Below, in pieces: positions 1 to 8,180 of a stretch of DNA of 64,000 nt. A program made the position numbers and the translations under genes. Below the pieces are notes generated by a model that saw only the letters and a list, made by a program, of their open reading frames with translations, was not told the DNA's origin and did not search any database. Where the stretch lies: the NCBI GenBank assembly GCA_964640655.1, contig CAZXFT010000008.1:62001-126000 (forward strand). Reading direction: 5' to 3'. How positions within the stretch are numbered: the first letter of the stretch is position 1; every line of letters begins with the position of its first letter. Source of the DNA: BJGO01 sp964640655. Lineage in GTDB: Bacteria > Bacteroidota > Bacteroidia > Chitinophagales > UBA10324.

Positions 1-584
1 AGTATATCAATAGATGCTTTGATAAGTTCTATAAAGTTATGAGGCAGCACTCTAGTGCTTAAACCAACTGCAATACCATCAACACCCTGTGCGAGCAGTA
101 ATGGAAACTTAACCGGTAAGGTTAACGGTTCACGCTTTCGACCATCATAAGATAATTGCCACCCTGTTGTTTTAGTGTTGTACAAAACATCTAGAGCAAA
201 TTTGGAAAGGCGAGCTTCAATATAACGAGCAGCAGCTGCTGGATCTCCGGTCCTTATATCTCCCCAGTTACCTTGAGTATCAATCAATAAATCCTTCTGA
301 CCAATATTGATGATAGCATCGCCAATAGAAGCATCTCCATGTGGATGATACTGCATGGACTGACCAATGATGTTGGCGACCTTGTTGTAGCGACCATCTT
401 CCATTTCGTACATGGCGTGAAGAATACGTCGTTGGACAGGTTTCAAACCATCTTCTACTGCAGGCACGGCACGTTCAAGTATTACATAGGAGGCATAATC
501 AATAAACCAGTTTTCGTACATGTTATGAACGGCATGTAGGTCGTTATTGTCTTCAAGGTGTTTATCAGCAGGGTTAAATGCCAT
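1..584 (-). CDS. parC: DNA topoisomerase IV subunit A (ParC), 5' part only
   Basis: This is the N-terminal 194 codons of a type IIA topoisomerase A subunit; the gene runs off the left edge. ParC cuts and rejoins DNA and, with ParE, separates linked daughter chromosomes. Reading leftward from an ATG at 584, the protein has the segments YENWFIDYASYVILERAVP, EDGLKPVQRRILHAM and YHPHGDASIGDAI, then AAARYIEARLS with the Tyr that attacks DNA. The wording MYENWFxDYA is typical of Bacteroidota ParC rather than GyrA, but GyrA cannot be fully excluded from this fragment. The upstream gene pruA has its own terminator, so parC is probably transcribed separately. Confidence 0.88.
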   Translation of the reverse strand, partial: MAFNPADKHLEDNNDLHAVHNMYENWFIDYASYVILERAVPAVEDGLKPVQRRILHAMYEMEDGRYNKVANIIGQSMQYHPHGDASIGDAIINIGQKDLLIDTQGNWGDIRTGDPAAAARYIEARLSKFALDVLYNTKTTGWQLSYDGRKREPLTLPVKFPLLLAQGVDGIAVGLSTRVLPHNFIELIKASIDI

Positions 585-691
585 ATGTATGGTTAAGATT
601 ATTGGATGTAATGCAGCTAAGTTCTGTTTACAGAAAAATAATTGCTGAAGTCCTTTTCCACATTACTGTTGCTCAGGTTGTTCTTTGTATG

Positions 692-730
692 AAAAATAAA
701 ACAACAAGGCGCACTCTCATATACGCCTTG
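692..730 (-). terminator. Intrinsic terminator after pruA
   Basis: On the minus strand the 7-bp inverted repeat CAAGGCG/CGCCTTG (arms 705-711 and 724-730) begins about 20 nt after the pruA stop. It is followed by a T-rich run (complement of 691-704). This separates pruA from parC. Confidence 0.7.
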
Positions 731-749
731 CAATAAAAGAAATTAGGCG

Positions 750-2378
750 CTATTCTTCCAAAAACGGATAACGATAATCTGTTGGCGGCAATAAGTTTTC
801 TTTTATAGTTCGAGCTGAAACCCAACGCAGCAAATTCAAAGACGAGCCTGCCTTGTCGTTGGTTCCCGATGCACGTGCACCACCAAAAGGTTGCTGGCCT
901 ACCACTGCTCCGGTAGGTTTATCGTTGATATAAAAGTTACCTGCTGCGTGACGCAATTTTTCTGTTGCAAGTTTAACCGCTGCTCTGTCATGTGAAATGA
1001 TAGCGCCGGTGAGTGAATAAACAGAAGTATCGTTTACAACATCTAAAGTGTCCGCATATCTATTTTCATCATAAACATAAATGGTGAGTACAGGACCAAA
1101 AATTTCTTCGCACATAGTTCTATATTTAGGATTCTTAGCCAATAGTATTGTTGGTTCAATGAAATAACCTTCTTTCTTACTGTAGTTACCTCCTGCTATC
1201 ACCTCAACTTCAGATGATTTCTTAGCTTCATCAATATACGAAGTAATACTATCAAAAGCTTTCTCATCAATAACTGCATTGATAAAGTTGCTGAAGTCTT
1301 CTGTTGTACCCATTTTGAATGTAGCTAAATCGGCGAGTACTCGTTCTTTGACCCGTGGCCATAAGTTTGAAGGAATATAAGCACGTGAAGCTGCGGAACA
1401 TTTTTGTCCCTGATATTCAAACGCACCACGACTTAAGGCTGTTGCAACTATATCAATATCGGCACTCGGATGAACCATTACAAAATCCTTACCTCCTGTT
1501 TCACCTACTATGCGCGGGTAAGATTTATACCTTGTGATGTTCTGTCCTATTGACTTCCACATTCCCTGAAATACTCCGGTTGAACCTGTAAAATGAACTC
1601 CTGCAAAATCGGAGTGATTAAAGATAATTTCACCGGTTAATGGTCCAGGAGTGTATATCAAATTAATGACACCGTCAGGTAAACCTGCTTCGCGTAGAAC
1701 TTCCATAATCACGTTGGCAGAAAAAATCTGGGTATTTGCAGGCTTCCACACTACGGTGTTGCCCATTAATGCTGCACTAGTTGGTAAGTTACCTGCTATG
1801 GCAGTGAAGTTGAATGGTGTAATGGCAAATACAAATCCTTCGAGCGGACGATACTCCACCCTGTTCCAGGTGGCCTTTGGTGAATATGGTTGTTCAGAAT
1901 AAATCTGTGCCATATACTGAACATTGAATCGTAAAAAGTCAATCAACTCGCATGAACTGTCTATTTCAGCCTGATACACATTTTTAGACTGGCACAACAT
2001 AGTGGCAGCATTGATTTTAGCACGATATGGACCTGCTAATAATTCAGCTGCACGTAAAAAGACTGATGCTCTCTCTTCCCATGTAAATTGTTCCCAGTGA
2101 TGTTTTGCTTTTAATGATGCTTCAATAGCTAGTTGAACATGAGAGGCATCACCTTTATGAAATAGCCCCAGCACATGTTGATGTTCATGAGGTGGTCGCA
2201 TTTTATCAGTGTTACCTGTTCTTATCTCTTTACCTCCGATATACATTGGGTAATCAACTTGTGAAGATTTGAATTTTTTTAATGCTGCCTTAACATCAGC
2301 GCGCTCTTTAGAGCCTTTGGAATAATTCAACACAGATTCATTCTGTGCAATAGGTGGTGTAAAAATTGCGTTACTCAT
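750..2378 (-). CDS. pruA: L-glutamate gamma-semialdehyde (1-pyrroline-5-carboxylate) dehydrogenase
   Basis: This NAD-dependent aldehyde dehydrogenase oxidises glutamate semialdehyde to glutamate, the second step of proline breakdown. The 542-residue protein has the family length for the single-function enzyme; there is no fused proline dehydrogenase. Visible motifs are TPFNFTAIAGNLP, VVWKPANTQ for the cofactor site, GETGGKDFVMVHPSAD with the general base region, GQKCSAASRAYIP with catalytic Cys327, EEIFGPVL, and the C-terminal PFGGARASGTNDKAG. The ATG start at 2378 is followed by the usual N-terminal helix region of this family. The gene is divergent from ftsK and no proline dehydrogenase gene is adjacent. 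Confidence 0.95.
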   Translation of the reverse strand: MSNAIFTPPIAQNESVLNYSKGSKERADVKAALKKFKSSQVDYPMYIGGKEIRTGNTDKMRPPHEHQHVLGLFHKGDASHVQLAIEASLKAKHHWEQFTWEERASVFLRAAELLAGPYRAKINAATMLCQSKNVYQAEIDSSCELIDFLRFNVQYMAQIYSEQPYSPKATWNRVEYRPLEGFVFAITPFNFTAIAGNLPTSAALMGNTVVWKPANTQIFSANVIMEVLREAGLPDGVINLIYTPGPLTGEIIFNHSDFAGVHFTGSTGVFQGMWKSIGQNITRYKSYPRIVGETGGKDFVMVHPSADIDIVATALSRGAFEYQGQKCSAASRAYIPSNLWPRVKERVLADLATFKMGTTEDFSNFINAVIDEKAFDSITSYIDEAKKSSEVEVIAGGNYSKKEGYFIEPTILLAKNPKYRTMCEEIFGPVLTIYVYDENRYADTLDVVNDTSVYSLTGAIISHDRAAVKLATEKLRHAAGNFYINDKPTGAVVGQQPFGGARASGTNDKAGSSLNLLRWVSARTIKENLLPPTDYRYPFLEE

Positions 2379-2510
2379 ATCAAATTTTAAGGCGGGCTAA
2401 GTTACTCTACTATTCTCACTACCATTGTGAATAAAGGTTACACTTCATCACTTCGAGGCTTGCGCAGGCGTTTAATTTTATTGCCGTTCATAAACACCTT
2501 ATACAAGTTC

Positions 2511-5075
2511 ATGCAGGATACCGGTAATCACCTCAAAACAGAATTGGAAATTGTGCAAACAGACTCTCCTGAATTGGAATTGGAGTTAGAAACAGAAATT
2601 GAAGACAAACCCAAGGCGAAGAAGAAGCGCAAGAAATCTAAAAAAGAAGAAGCGTCGGAGACAGAGATTGCGGAAGAAGAAAAGGTGTCTTTAATGCAAC
2701 GTGCACGGATTTTCTTTCGTGATGAACGTGTGCATAAAATATTTGGCTTAGGCTGCATGCTCTTTGCTGTTTATAGCGCCATAGCTATAGTATCCTATTT
2801 CTTTACCTGGAATACTGATCAAAATGTTGTCAGAGAATTTTCCTGGTCCGTATTGTTTAATCCGGAAGTAATTGTAAAAAATCATTTAGGCCGGCTTGGA
2901 GCATTTATTTCTCATCAGTTGGTTTATAATGCATTTGGTGTAATGTCTTTTTTACTTCCTGTGGTATTGTTCTCATTTGGTTTAAACGTGTTGTTAAAGA
3001 AAACAGTCATTCCAGTGAGTTCCATTATTAAATTCACCATAGTCAGTATCAGTATTATATGCGTTTCACTTCATTTCGCATTAGCATCATTTCAATTTCC
3101 ATATGGTGGAGCATTTGGTGCTGTAGTAAATAACTATCTTCAAAACTTCCTAGGAACCATAGGCACAGCAGTATTGCTCGGTACAACACTCATCTCTGTG
3201 TTGGTTTGGTTCTTCAATATTGATTTCAACAAACTTGTTCCTGAAAAGAAAAATCCTAAACCTTTAGCTGAAGATCAGTTTGAAAGTTTAGCATCGGACA
3301 CTGTACGCGAAATTGCAGCTACACCAAAAGTAAAATCCGTAAATCCACAAACAGTAATTAATCCGGCAGATATTATCAACACTACAAAACAAGAAGATAT
3401 AGTCGCAGAGCAGGAAGAAATCATTCCTGAGCAAGACGAGTTTACAACGGTGACAGCTCGAGGACGCCAAAATAATACTATAGATGATGGAGACTTAACG
3501 CTTGATATTGTCGAAACAACAAATGAAGAAATTCTTGATCAAGTTGAACGTGGTTCTCTAAACACACTCTACGACCCAACACTTGATTTATCAGGCTATC
3601 AGTTTCCTCACTTGGATCTGATGAACAACTATGGTTCTGAAAAAATTAAGATTGACCCGGAAGAGTTGGAACGTAACAAAGATCAGATAGTGCAAACCTT
3701 ACAGAACTATAACATAGATATACAAAAAATTAAAGCCACTGTTGGTCCCACTGTTACCTTATATGAAATAGTACCGGCACCGGGAGTGCGCATTTCAAAA
3801 ATTAAAAACCTGGAAGATGATATTGCACTTAGCCTAGCTGCTTTGGGTATTCGTATCATAGCACCCATTCCCGGTAAAGGAACCATTGGTATCGAAGTAC
3901 CAAATGTGAATAAGGATGTTGTTTCAATGCGATCACTGATTGCTTCTGAAAAATTCCAACATGCACAAATGGATTTACCTATTGCCATTGGCAAAACTAT
4001 TTCCAACGAAATGTTTGTGGCCGATTTAGCCAAAATGCCTCACTTGCTTGTTGCTGGCGCCACTGGTCAGGGTAAGTCGGTAGGTATTAATGCTATTCTG
4101 GTTTCTCTTTTATATAAAAAGCATCCATCACAATTAAAATTTGTGATGATAGATCCTAAGAAAGTTGAGTTGAGTTTATACTCAAAAATTGAAAAACATT
4201 TCCTTGCCAAACTTCCCGGCGAAGAAGACCCAATTATTGTTGACACCAAGAAAGTAATCAATACATTGAAAGCATTATGTATTGAAATGGATTTGCGTTA
4301 CGACCTGCTTAAAGATGCCGCTGTGCGCAATCTTAAAGAGTACAACGAAAAATTTCTGAACAGAAAGTTGAATCCTGAAAAAGGACATCGTTATCTGCCA
4401 TACATTGTATTGGTTATAGATGAGTTTGCCGATTTGATTATGACTGCCGGTAAAGAGGTGGAAATGCCTATAGCCCGTCTGGCTCAGCTAGCTCGCGCAA
4501 TAGGTATTCATTTGATTATTGCTACTCAACGTCCGTCTGTGAATATTATCACGGGTACCATAAAAGCCAACTTCCCTGCACGTATTGCGTTCCGCGTACA
4601 AAGTAAAATTGACTCACGTACTATCCTCGATCAGGGTGGCGCAGATCAGTTGATTGGACGTGGTGACCTGTTGTTATCAGTTGGCGGCGACACCATACGC
4701 TTGCAATGTGGTTTTGTCGATACTCCGGAAGCAGAAAAAATAGTTGACTTTATTTCCGTACAACAAGGTTATCCAGAAGCTATGATGTTACCTGAAGTTC
4801 ACGATGAAGAGGGTGAACAGGGAATGGATAGTTTCAACTTAGAAGACCGTGACGATTTCTTTGATGAAGCAGCACATTTAATTGTTTCCACTCAGCAGGG
4901 ATCCACTTCTTTAATTCAACGCAAATTAAAATTGGGTTACAACAGAGCAGGCCGTTTAATGGATCAGCTTGAAGCTGCTGGCGTGGTTGGACCCAGCCGT
5001 GGAAGTAAACCCCGCGAAGTATTAATCAAGGATACTTTACAACTGGAACAGTTTTTGGGTGGCGAACAGCATTAA
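2511..5075 (+). CDS. ftsK: DNA translocase FtsK
   Basis: A septum-located ATP-driven DNA pump that clears chromosome ends during division and drives dimer resolution. From the chosen ATG the protein has 854 residues: an acidic then Lys-rich cytosolic leader, about four membrane segments (roughly residues 75-240), an acidic linker, and the RecA-like motor. The motor has Walker A GATGQGKS (Gly516-Lys522), Walker B VLVIDEFADLI and the ATQRPSVNIITG segment. A winged-helix gamma domain at the end (QRKLKLGYNRAGRLMDQLE) would read KOPS sites. An in-frame GTG at 2427 would add 28 residues, but they are basic and hydrophobic, unlike family N-termini, and the stretch contains promoter-like TAATTTTA. 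lolA follows after 10 bp. Confidence 0.95.
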   Translation: MQDTGNHLKTELEIVQTDSPELELELETEIEDKPKAKKKRKKSKKEEASETEIAEEEKVSLMQRARIFFRDERVHKIFGLGCMLFAVYSAIAIVSYFFTWNTDQNVVREFSWSVLFNPEVIVKNHLGRLGAFISHQLVYNAFGVMSFLLPVVLFSFGLNVLLKKTVIPVSSIIKFTIVSISIICVSLHFALASFQFPYGGAFGAVVNNYLQNFLGTIGTAVLLGTTLISVLVWFFNIDFNKLVPEKKNPKPLAEDQFESLASDTVREIAATPKVKSVNPQTVINPADIINTTKQEDIVAEQEEIIPEQDEFTTVTARGRQNNTIDDGDLTLDIVETTNEEILDQVERGSLNTLYDPTLDLSGYQFPHLDLMNNYGSEKIKIDPEELERNKDQIVQTLQNYNIDIQKIKATVGPTVTLYEIVPAPGVRISKIKNLEDDIALSLAALGIRIIAPIPGKGTIGIEVPNVNKDVVSMRSLIASEKFQHAQMDLPIAIGKTISNEMFVADLAKMPHLLVAGATGQGKSVGINAILVSLLYKKHPSQLKFVMIDPKKVELSLYSKIEKHFLAKLPGEEDPIIVDTKKVINTLKALCIEMDLRYDLLKDAAVRNLKEYNEKFLNRKLNPEKGHRYLPYIVLVIDEFADLIMTAGKEVEMPIARLAQLARAIGIHLIIATQRPSVNIITGTIKANFPARIAFRVQSKIDSRTILDQGGADQLIGRGDLLLSVGGDTIRLQCGFVDTPEAEKIVDFISVQQGYPEAMMLPEVHDEEGEQGMDSFNLEDRDDFFDEAAHLIVSTQQGSTSLIQRKLKLGYNRAGRLMDQLEAAGVVGPSRGSKPREVLIKDTLQLEQFLGGEQH

Positions 5076-5085
5076 GCTAATCCCA

Positions 5086-5733
5086 ATGATGAAAATTCTG
5101 ATTTTTTGTTTGTTGATAGCATTGACTCCCTGTGGTTTGTTTGCTCAAAAAAATGACCCTGCGGCTACTAGGATACTGAATGAAATGAGTGCCAAGTATA
5201 AGTCCTATTCCACCCTACGTACTCAATTTGTTTTAAAAATTGAAAACAATATGGGTAAAACATCCGACGACATTAATGGCATCCTTCATACTAAAGGTGA
5301 TATGTTTAAACTGGAAATGAATGGTCAAGAAATTTATTGCGACAATAAAACCTATTGGACTTTTATCAAAGATGCCAACGAAGTTCAAATAAGCCATTAC
5401 AGTGCTGATGACCAATCATTATTGCCTTCCACTTTTTATACCCTATATGAAAAAGATTATTTCTATGCTTTAACCGAAGAGATTACTGTTAATAGCATAG
5501 TATATCAAATCATTGAACTTACACCTCACGATAAAAACAAGAGTTATTTTAAAATTCGTCTGACTGTAGATAAAAACGATAAGAGCATCACGAACATCAA
5601 AGTTTTTGATAAAAGCGGTAGCAGATATGTTTATGAAATCAAAAAACAATTCCCCAATGTTATAATGAATGATTCGTTATTTGTTTTTGATGTAAAAAGT
5701 CACCCAGGTGTTGAAGTGGTAGATTTGAGGTAA
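5086..5733 (+). CDS. lolA: LolA-like outer-membrane lipoprotein carrier protein
   Basis: Probable periplasmic chaperone that takes lipoproteins from the inner membrane to the outer membrane. The N-terminus is a signal peptide (MMKILIFCLLIALTP, cleavage probably after LFA). The body carries the LolA pattern: a helix with YSTLRTQFVLKIEN, then NGILHTKGDMFKLEMNGQEIYCDNKTYWTF strands, and later YFKIRLTVDKNDKSITNIKVFD. The start was set at the ATG-ATG pair at 5086, because an earlier GTG at 5059 lies inside ftsK and would put polar residues ahead of the signal peptide. ftsK followed by lolA is a common Bacteroidota order. Client lipoproteins and the rest of the Lol pathway are not visible here. Confidence 0.85.
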   Translation: MMKILIFCLLIALTPCGLFAQKNDPAATRILNEMSAKYKSYSTLRTQFVLKIENNMGKTSDDINGILHTKGDMFKLEMNGQEIYCDNKTYWTFIKDANEVQISHYSADDQSLLPSTFYTLYEKDYFYALTEEITVNSIVYQIIELTPHDKNKSYFKIRLTVDKNDKSITNIKVFDKSGSRYVYEIKKQFPNVIMNDSLFVFDVKSHPGVEVVDLR

Positions 5734-5745
5734 TATTAAAACCTT

Positions 5746-6267
5746 GTGAGTAAGGTTAAAATTCAAGTGGCTGAAATTAATGAGTCCAGTGCTCTTGCCG
5801 ATGTCGCTGCAGCAACATTTACAGAAAGTTTCTCAGAATACAATACTGCTGAAAACATGCAGAAATATATTGAAGACAATTATTGTGAATCCAACTTAAA
5901 ATCAGAACTAGAGGACAATTCAGTTATTTATTTTATTGTAAGCTATAATAAGCAGGTTGCAGGCTATATGAAACTGCGCTTGAATTCAACATACAGAGAG
6001 ATTGAAGATTATTTCTCAATCGAAATTGAACGAATTTATTTACTTAAGAAATTCCATAAACTTGGATTGGGTAAACGCCTCATTCTTAAGTCAATTCAAC
6101 TGGCTAAGCAAAATGGTTACAATCTGCTGTGGTTAGCTGTTTGGGAACGTAATACCAATGCCATTTCTTTTTATGAGCATTTGGGATTCACCCAATTCTC
6201 TAATAAACCTTTTATGCTGGGCAACGATTTACAGAACGACATCTGCTTTAAGTTAGGTATAGCTTAA
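5746..6267 (+). CDS. GNAT family N-acetyltransferase
   Basis: A 173-residue Gcn5-related acetyltransferase. The acetyl-CoA loop appears as RIYLLKKFHKLGLGKRLI (the Q/RxxGxG/A region) and is followed by the typical LLWLAVWERNTNAISFYEHLGF, where Asn and Tyr help catalysis and the last strand begins. The overall shape resembles PaiA/spermidine-type acetyltransferases, but the substrate cannot be read from sequence. The start is a GTG 12 bp after lolA, and no better ATG exists nearby, so the gene probably belongs to the ftsK-lolA transcript. Confidence 0.85.
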   Translation: MSKVKIQVAEINESSALADVAAATFTESFSEYNTAENMQKYIEDNYCESNLKSELEDNSVIYFIVSYNKQVAGYMKLRLNSTYREIEDYFSIEIERIYLLKKFHKLGLGKRLILKSIQLAKQNGYNLLWLAVWERNTNAISFYEHLGFTQFSNKPFMLGNDLQNDICFKLGIA

Positions 6268-6332
6268 AACCATTGATACGGTAAGACTAATTCTTACTAT
6301 TTTCGTCGCTCTCTTATAAAAACATACATTCA

Positions 6333-7721
6333 ATGAACTACGATTTAATAGTAATAGGCTCCGGCCCGGGTGGTTATGTGGCTGCAATTCGTGCATCACA
6401 GTTAGGATTAAAAACAGCAGTAATTGAGCGTGAGTCGCTTGGTGGCATTTGTTTAAACTGGGGCTGCATTCCAACCAAAGCATTATTAAAAAGTGCTCAG
6501 GTTTTTGAATATCTGCAACATGCATCAGATTATGGTATACAGGTTAACGGTGCCTCTGCCGACTTCAATGCTATGATCAAGCGCAGCCGTGATGTGGCTG
6601 CTGGCATGAGCAAAGGTGTTCAGTTTCTAATGAAGAAGAACAAGATTGATGTTATTATGGGAACAGGAAAACTAAAGCCCGGTAAAAAAGTTGAGGTTAC
6701 TGATGCCTCAGGTAAAAAGCAAGATCTAAGTGCAAAGCACATTATACTGGCTACAGGTGGTCGCAGCCGCGAGTTACCCAATTTAAAACAAGACGGTAAG
6801 AAAGTAATAGGATATAGAGAAGCAATGAGTTTACCTGTGCAACCAAAGTCTATGATTGTAGTTGGTGCTGGTGCTATTGGTGTCGAGTTTGCATATTTTT
6901 ATAACAGTATTGGTACTAAGGTAACTATTGTGGAATTTGCTTCCAATCTTGTTCCAGTGGAGGACGAGGATGTATCTAAGGAGTTGGAAAAAATCTATAA
7001 GAAGAAAGGCATCAACATTATGACAAATGCTTCAGTAGAAAAAGTTGAGTCAGCAGGAAATGGTTGTAAAGTAACTGTTAAAACTGCAAGTGGCAATCAA
7101 GTGCTCGATTGCGACGTTGTACTTTCAGCTGTTGGAGTTACAGCCAATATCGAGAATCTTGGGTTGGAGCAATGCGGAATTAAAACCGATAAAGGTAAAG
7201 TGTTGGTTGACGATTATTATAAAACCAATGTAGATGGTGTTTACGCTATAGGTGATATTGTTAAAGGTCAGGCATTGGCACACGTTGCTTCAGCCGAAGG
7301 AATTATTTGTGTTGAAAAAATTGCAGGACATCACCCGCAACCATTAGACTATAATAACATACCGGGCTGCACTTATTGCTCACCTGAAATTGCTTCAGTA
7401 GGCTATACCGAGAAAGCTGCCAAAGAAGCAGGCATACAAATCAAAGTGGGTAAGTTTCCATTCAGTGCTTCTGGTAAAGCAAGTGCTGCCAGTGCCAAGG
7501 AAGGATTTGTGAAAGTTATCTTCGATGCCAAGTATGGAGAGTTTCTCGGAGCTCATATGATCGGTGCTAATGTTACAGAGATGATAGCTGAAGTTGTTGT
7601 TGCCAGAAAGTTAGAAACCACAGGCCACGAAATCATTAAGTGTGTGCACCCACATCCAACGATGAGTGAGGCTATCATGGAAGCTGCTGCTGCTGCTTAC
7701 GGTGAAGTAATTCACTTATAA
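6333..7721 (+). CDS. lpdA: Dihydrolipoyl dehydrogenase (E3)
   Basis: This flavoenzyme re-oxidises dihydrolipoamide in pyruvate and 2-oxoglutarate dehydrogenase complexes, making NADH. The 462-residue protein starts with the FAD fold GSGPGGYVAAIRASQLG, then the redox disulfide GGICLNWGCIP (Cys40 and Cys45). The NAD fold GAGAIGVEFAYFYNSIG, the second FAD contact YAIGDIV and the C-terminal catalytic pair in HPHPTMSEAIMEAA follow. All key residues are intact. The 65-bp gap before it contains TACTATTTTC, a weak match to the -7 element, so it may have its own promoter. An Rrf2 regulator follows after 20 bp, and lipoyl synthase is encoded about 6 kb away. Confidence 0.96.
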   Translation: MNYDLIVIGSGPGGYVAAIRASQLGLKTAVIERESLGGICLNWGCIPTKALLKSAQVFEYLQHASDYGIQVNGASADFNAMIKRSRDVAAGMSKGVQFLMKKNKIDVIMGTGKLKPGKKVEVTDASGKKQDLSAKHIILATGGRSRELPNLKQDGKKVIGYREAMSLPVQPKSMIVVGAGAIGVEFAYFYNSIGTKVTIVEFASNLVPVEDEDVSKELEKIYKKKGINIMTNASVEKVESAGNGCKVTVKTASGNQVLDCDVVLSAVGVTANIENLGLEQCGIKTDKGKVLVDDYYKTNVDGVYAIGDIVKGQALAHVASAEGIICVEKIAGHHPQPLDYNNIPGCTYCSPEIASVGYTEKAAKEAGIQIKVGKFPFSASGKASAASAKEGFVKVIFDAKYGEFLGAHMIGANVTEMIAEVVVARKLETTGHEIIKCVHPHPTMSEAIMEAAAAAYGEVIHL

Positions 7722-7741
7722 TCTTTTATTGATTCAGTTTT

Positions 7742-8170
7742 ATGATACTTACTAATCGAACAAAATACGGCATGCGCGCTATGTTCTATTTAGCTAAACA
7801 TTATAATAATGGGCCACAATTACTAACAGAAATAGCTGAGGAAGAAGAAATACCTCCCAAGTTCCTTTCAACTATTTTGCTCGAACTGAGAAAAGGAGGT
7901 GTCATAAATAGTAAGATGGGTAAAGGAGGAGGTTATTACCTCGCACGCAATCCGTCTAAAATATCTGTAAGTGAAATCATCAAAATATTAGATGGTCCTT
8001 ATGCTCCCACTCCATGTTTGAATGATTTAGATAATGACGTTTGCGAAGATTGTAAAAATGTGAGAAGTTGTTTAGTGCGAAAGGTCATGTATCAGGTACA
8101 TGTTAAAACCTTTGGTTATCTCAGTAAAACATCGCTCAAGGCAGCAATTGACATGAAAATACCTAAATAG
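7742..8170 (+). CDS. Rrf2 family transcriptional regulator with four-Cys cluster motif
   Basis: A 142-residue DNA-binding regulator of the Rrf2 family (relatives IscR, NsrR, CymR). The winged helix includes TKYGMRAMFYLAKH, IPPKFLSTILLELRKGGVINSKMGKGGGYYLAR, the usual recognition helix plus wing. Four cysteines (Cys92, Cys101, Cys104, Cys110) in the dimer-helix loop match the place where family members hold an Fe-S cluster, so sensing of iron-sulfur state, oxygen or NO is likely. It lies 20 bp after lpdA and is probably co-transcribed. Its targets are not known from the sequence. The 3' end meets the convergent gene at 8181. Confidence 0.88.
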   Translation: MILTNRTKYGMRAMFYLAKHYNNGPQLLTEIAEEEEIPPKFLSTILLELRKGGVINSKMGKGGGYYLARNPSKISVSEIIKILDGPYAPTPCLNDLDNDVCEDCKNVRSCLVRKVMYQVHVKTFGYLSKTSLKAAIDMKIPK

Positions 8171-8180
8171 TGTTAAGATC

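Noticed and set aside
339..539. 66-codon plus-strand ORF at the left edge
   Set aside because: It lies antisense to the conserved parC sequence and has no family features.
2427..2510. GTG start for ftsK 28 codons upstream of the chosen ATG
   Set aside because: The added residues do not resemble family N-termini and the DNA looks like promoter sequence; the ATG at 2511 starts the typical acidic/Lys-rich leader.
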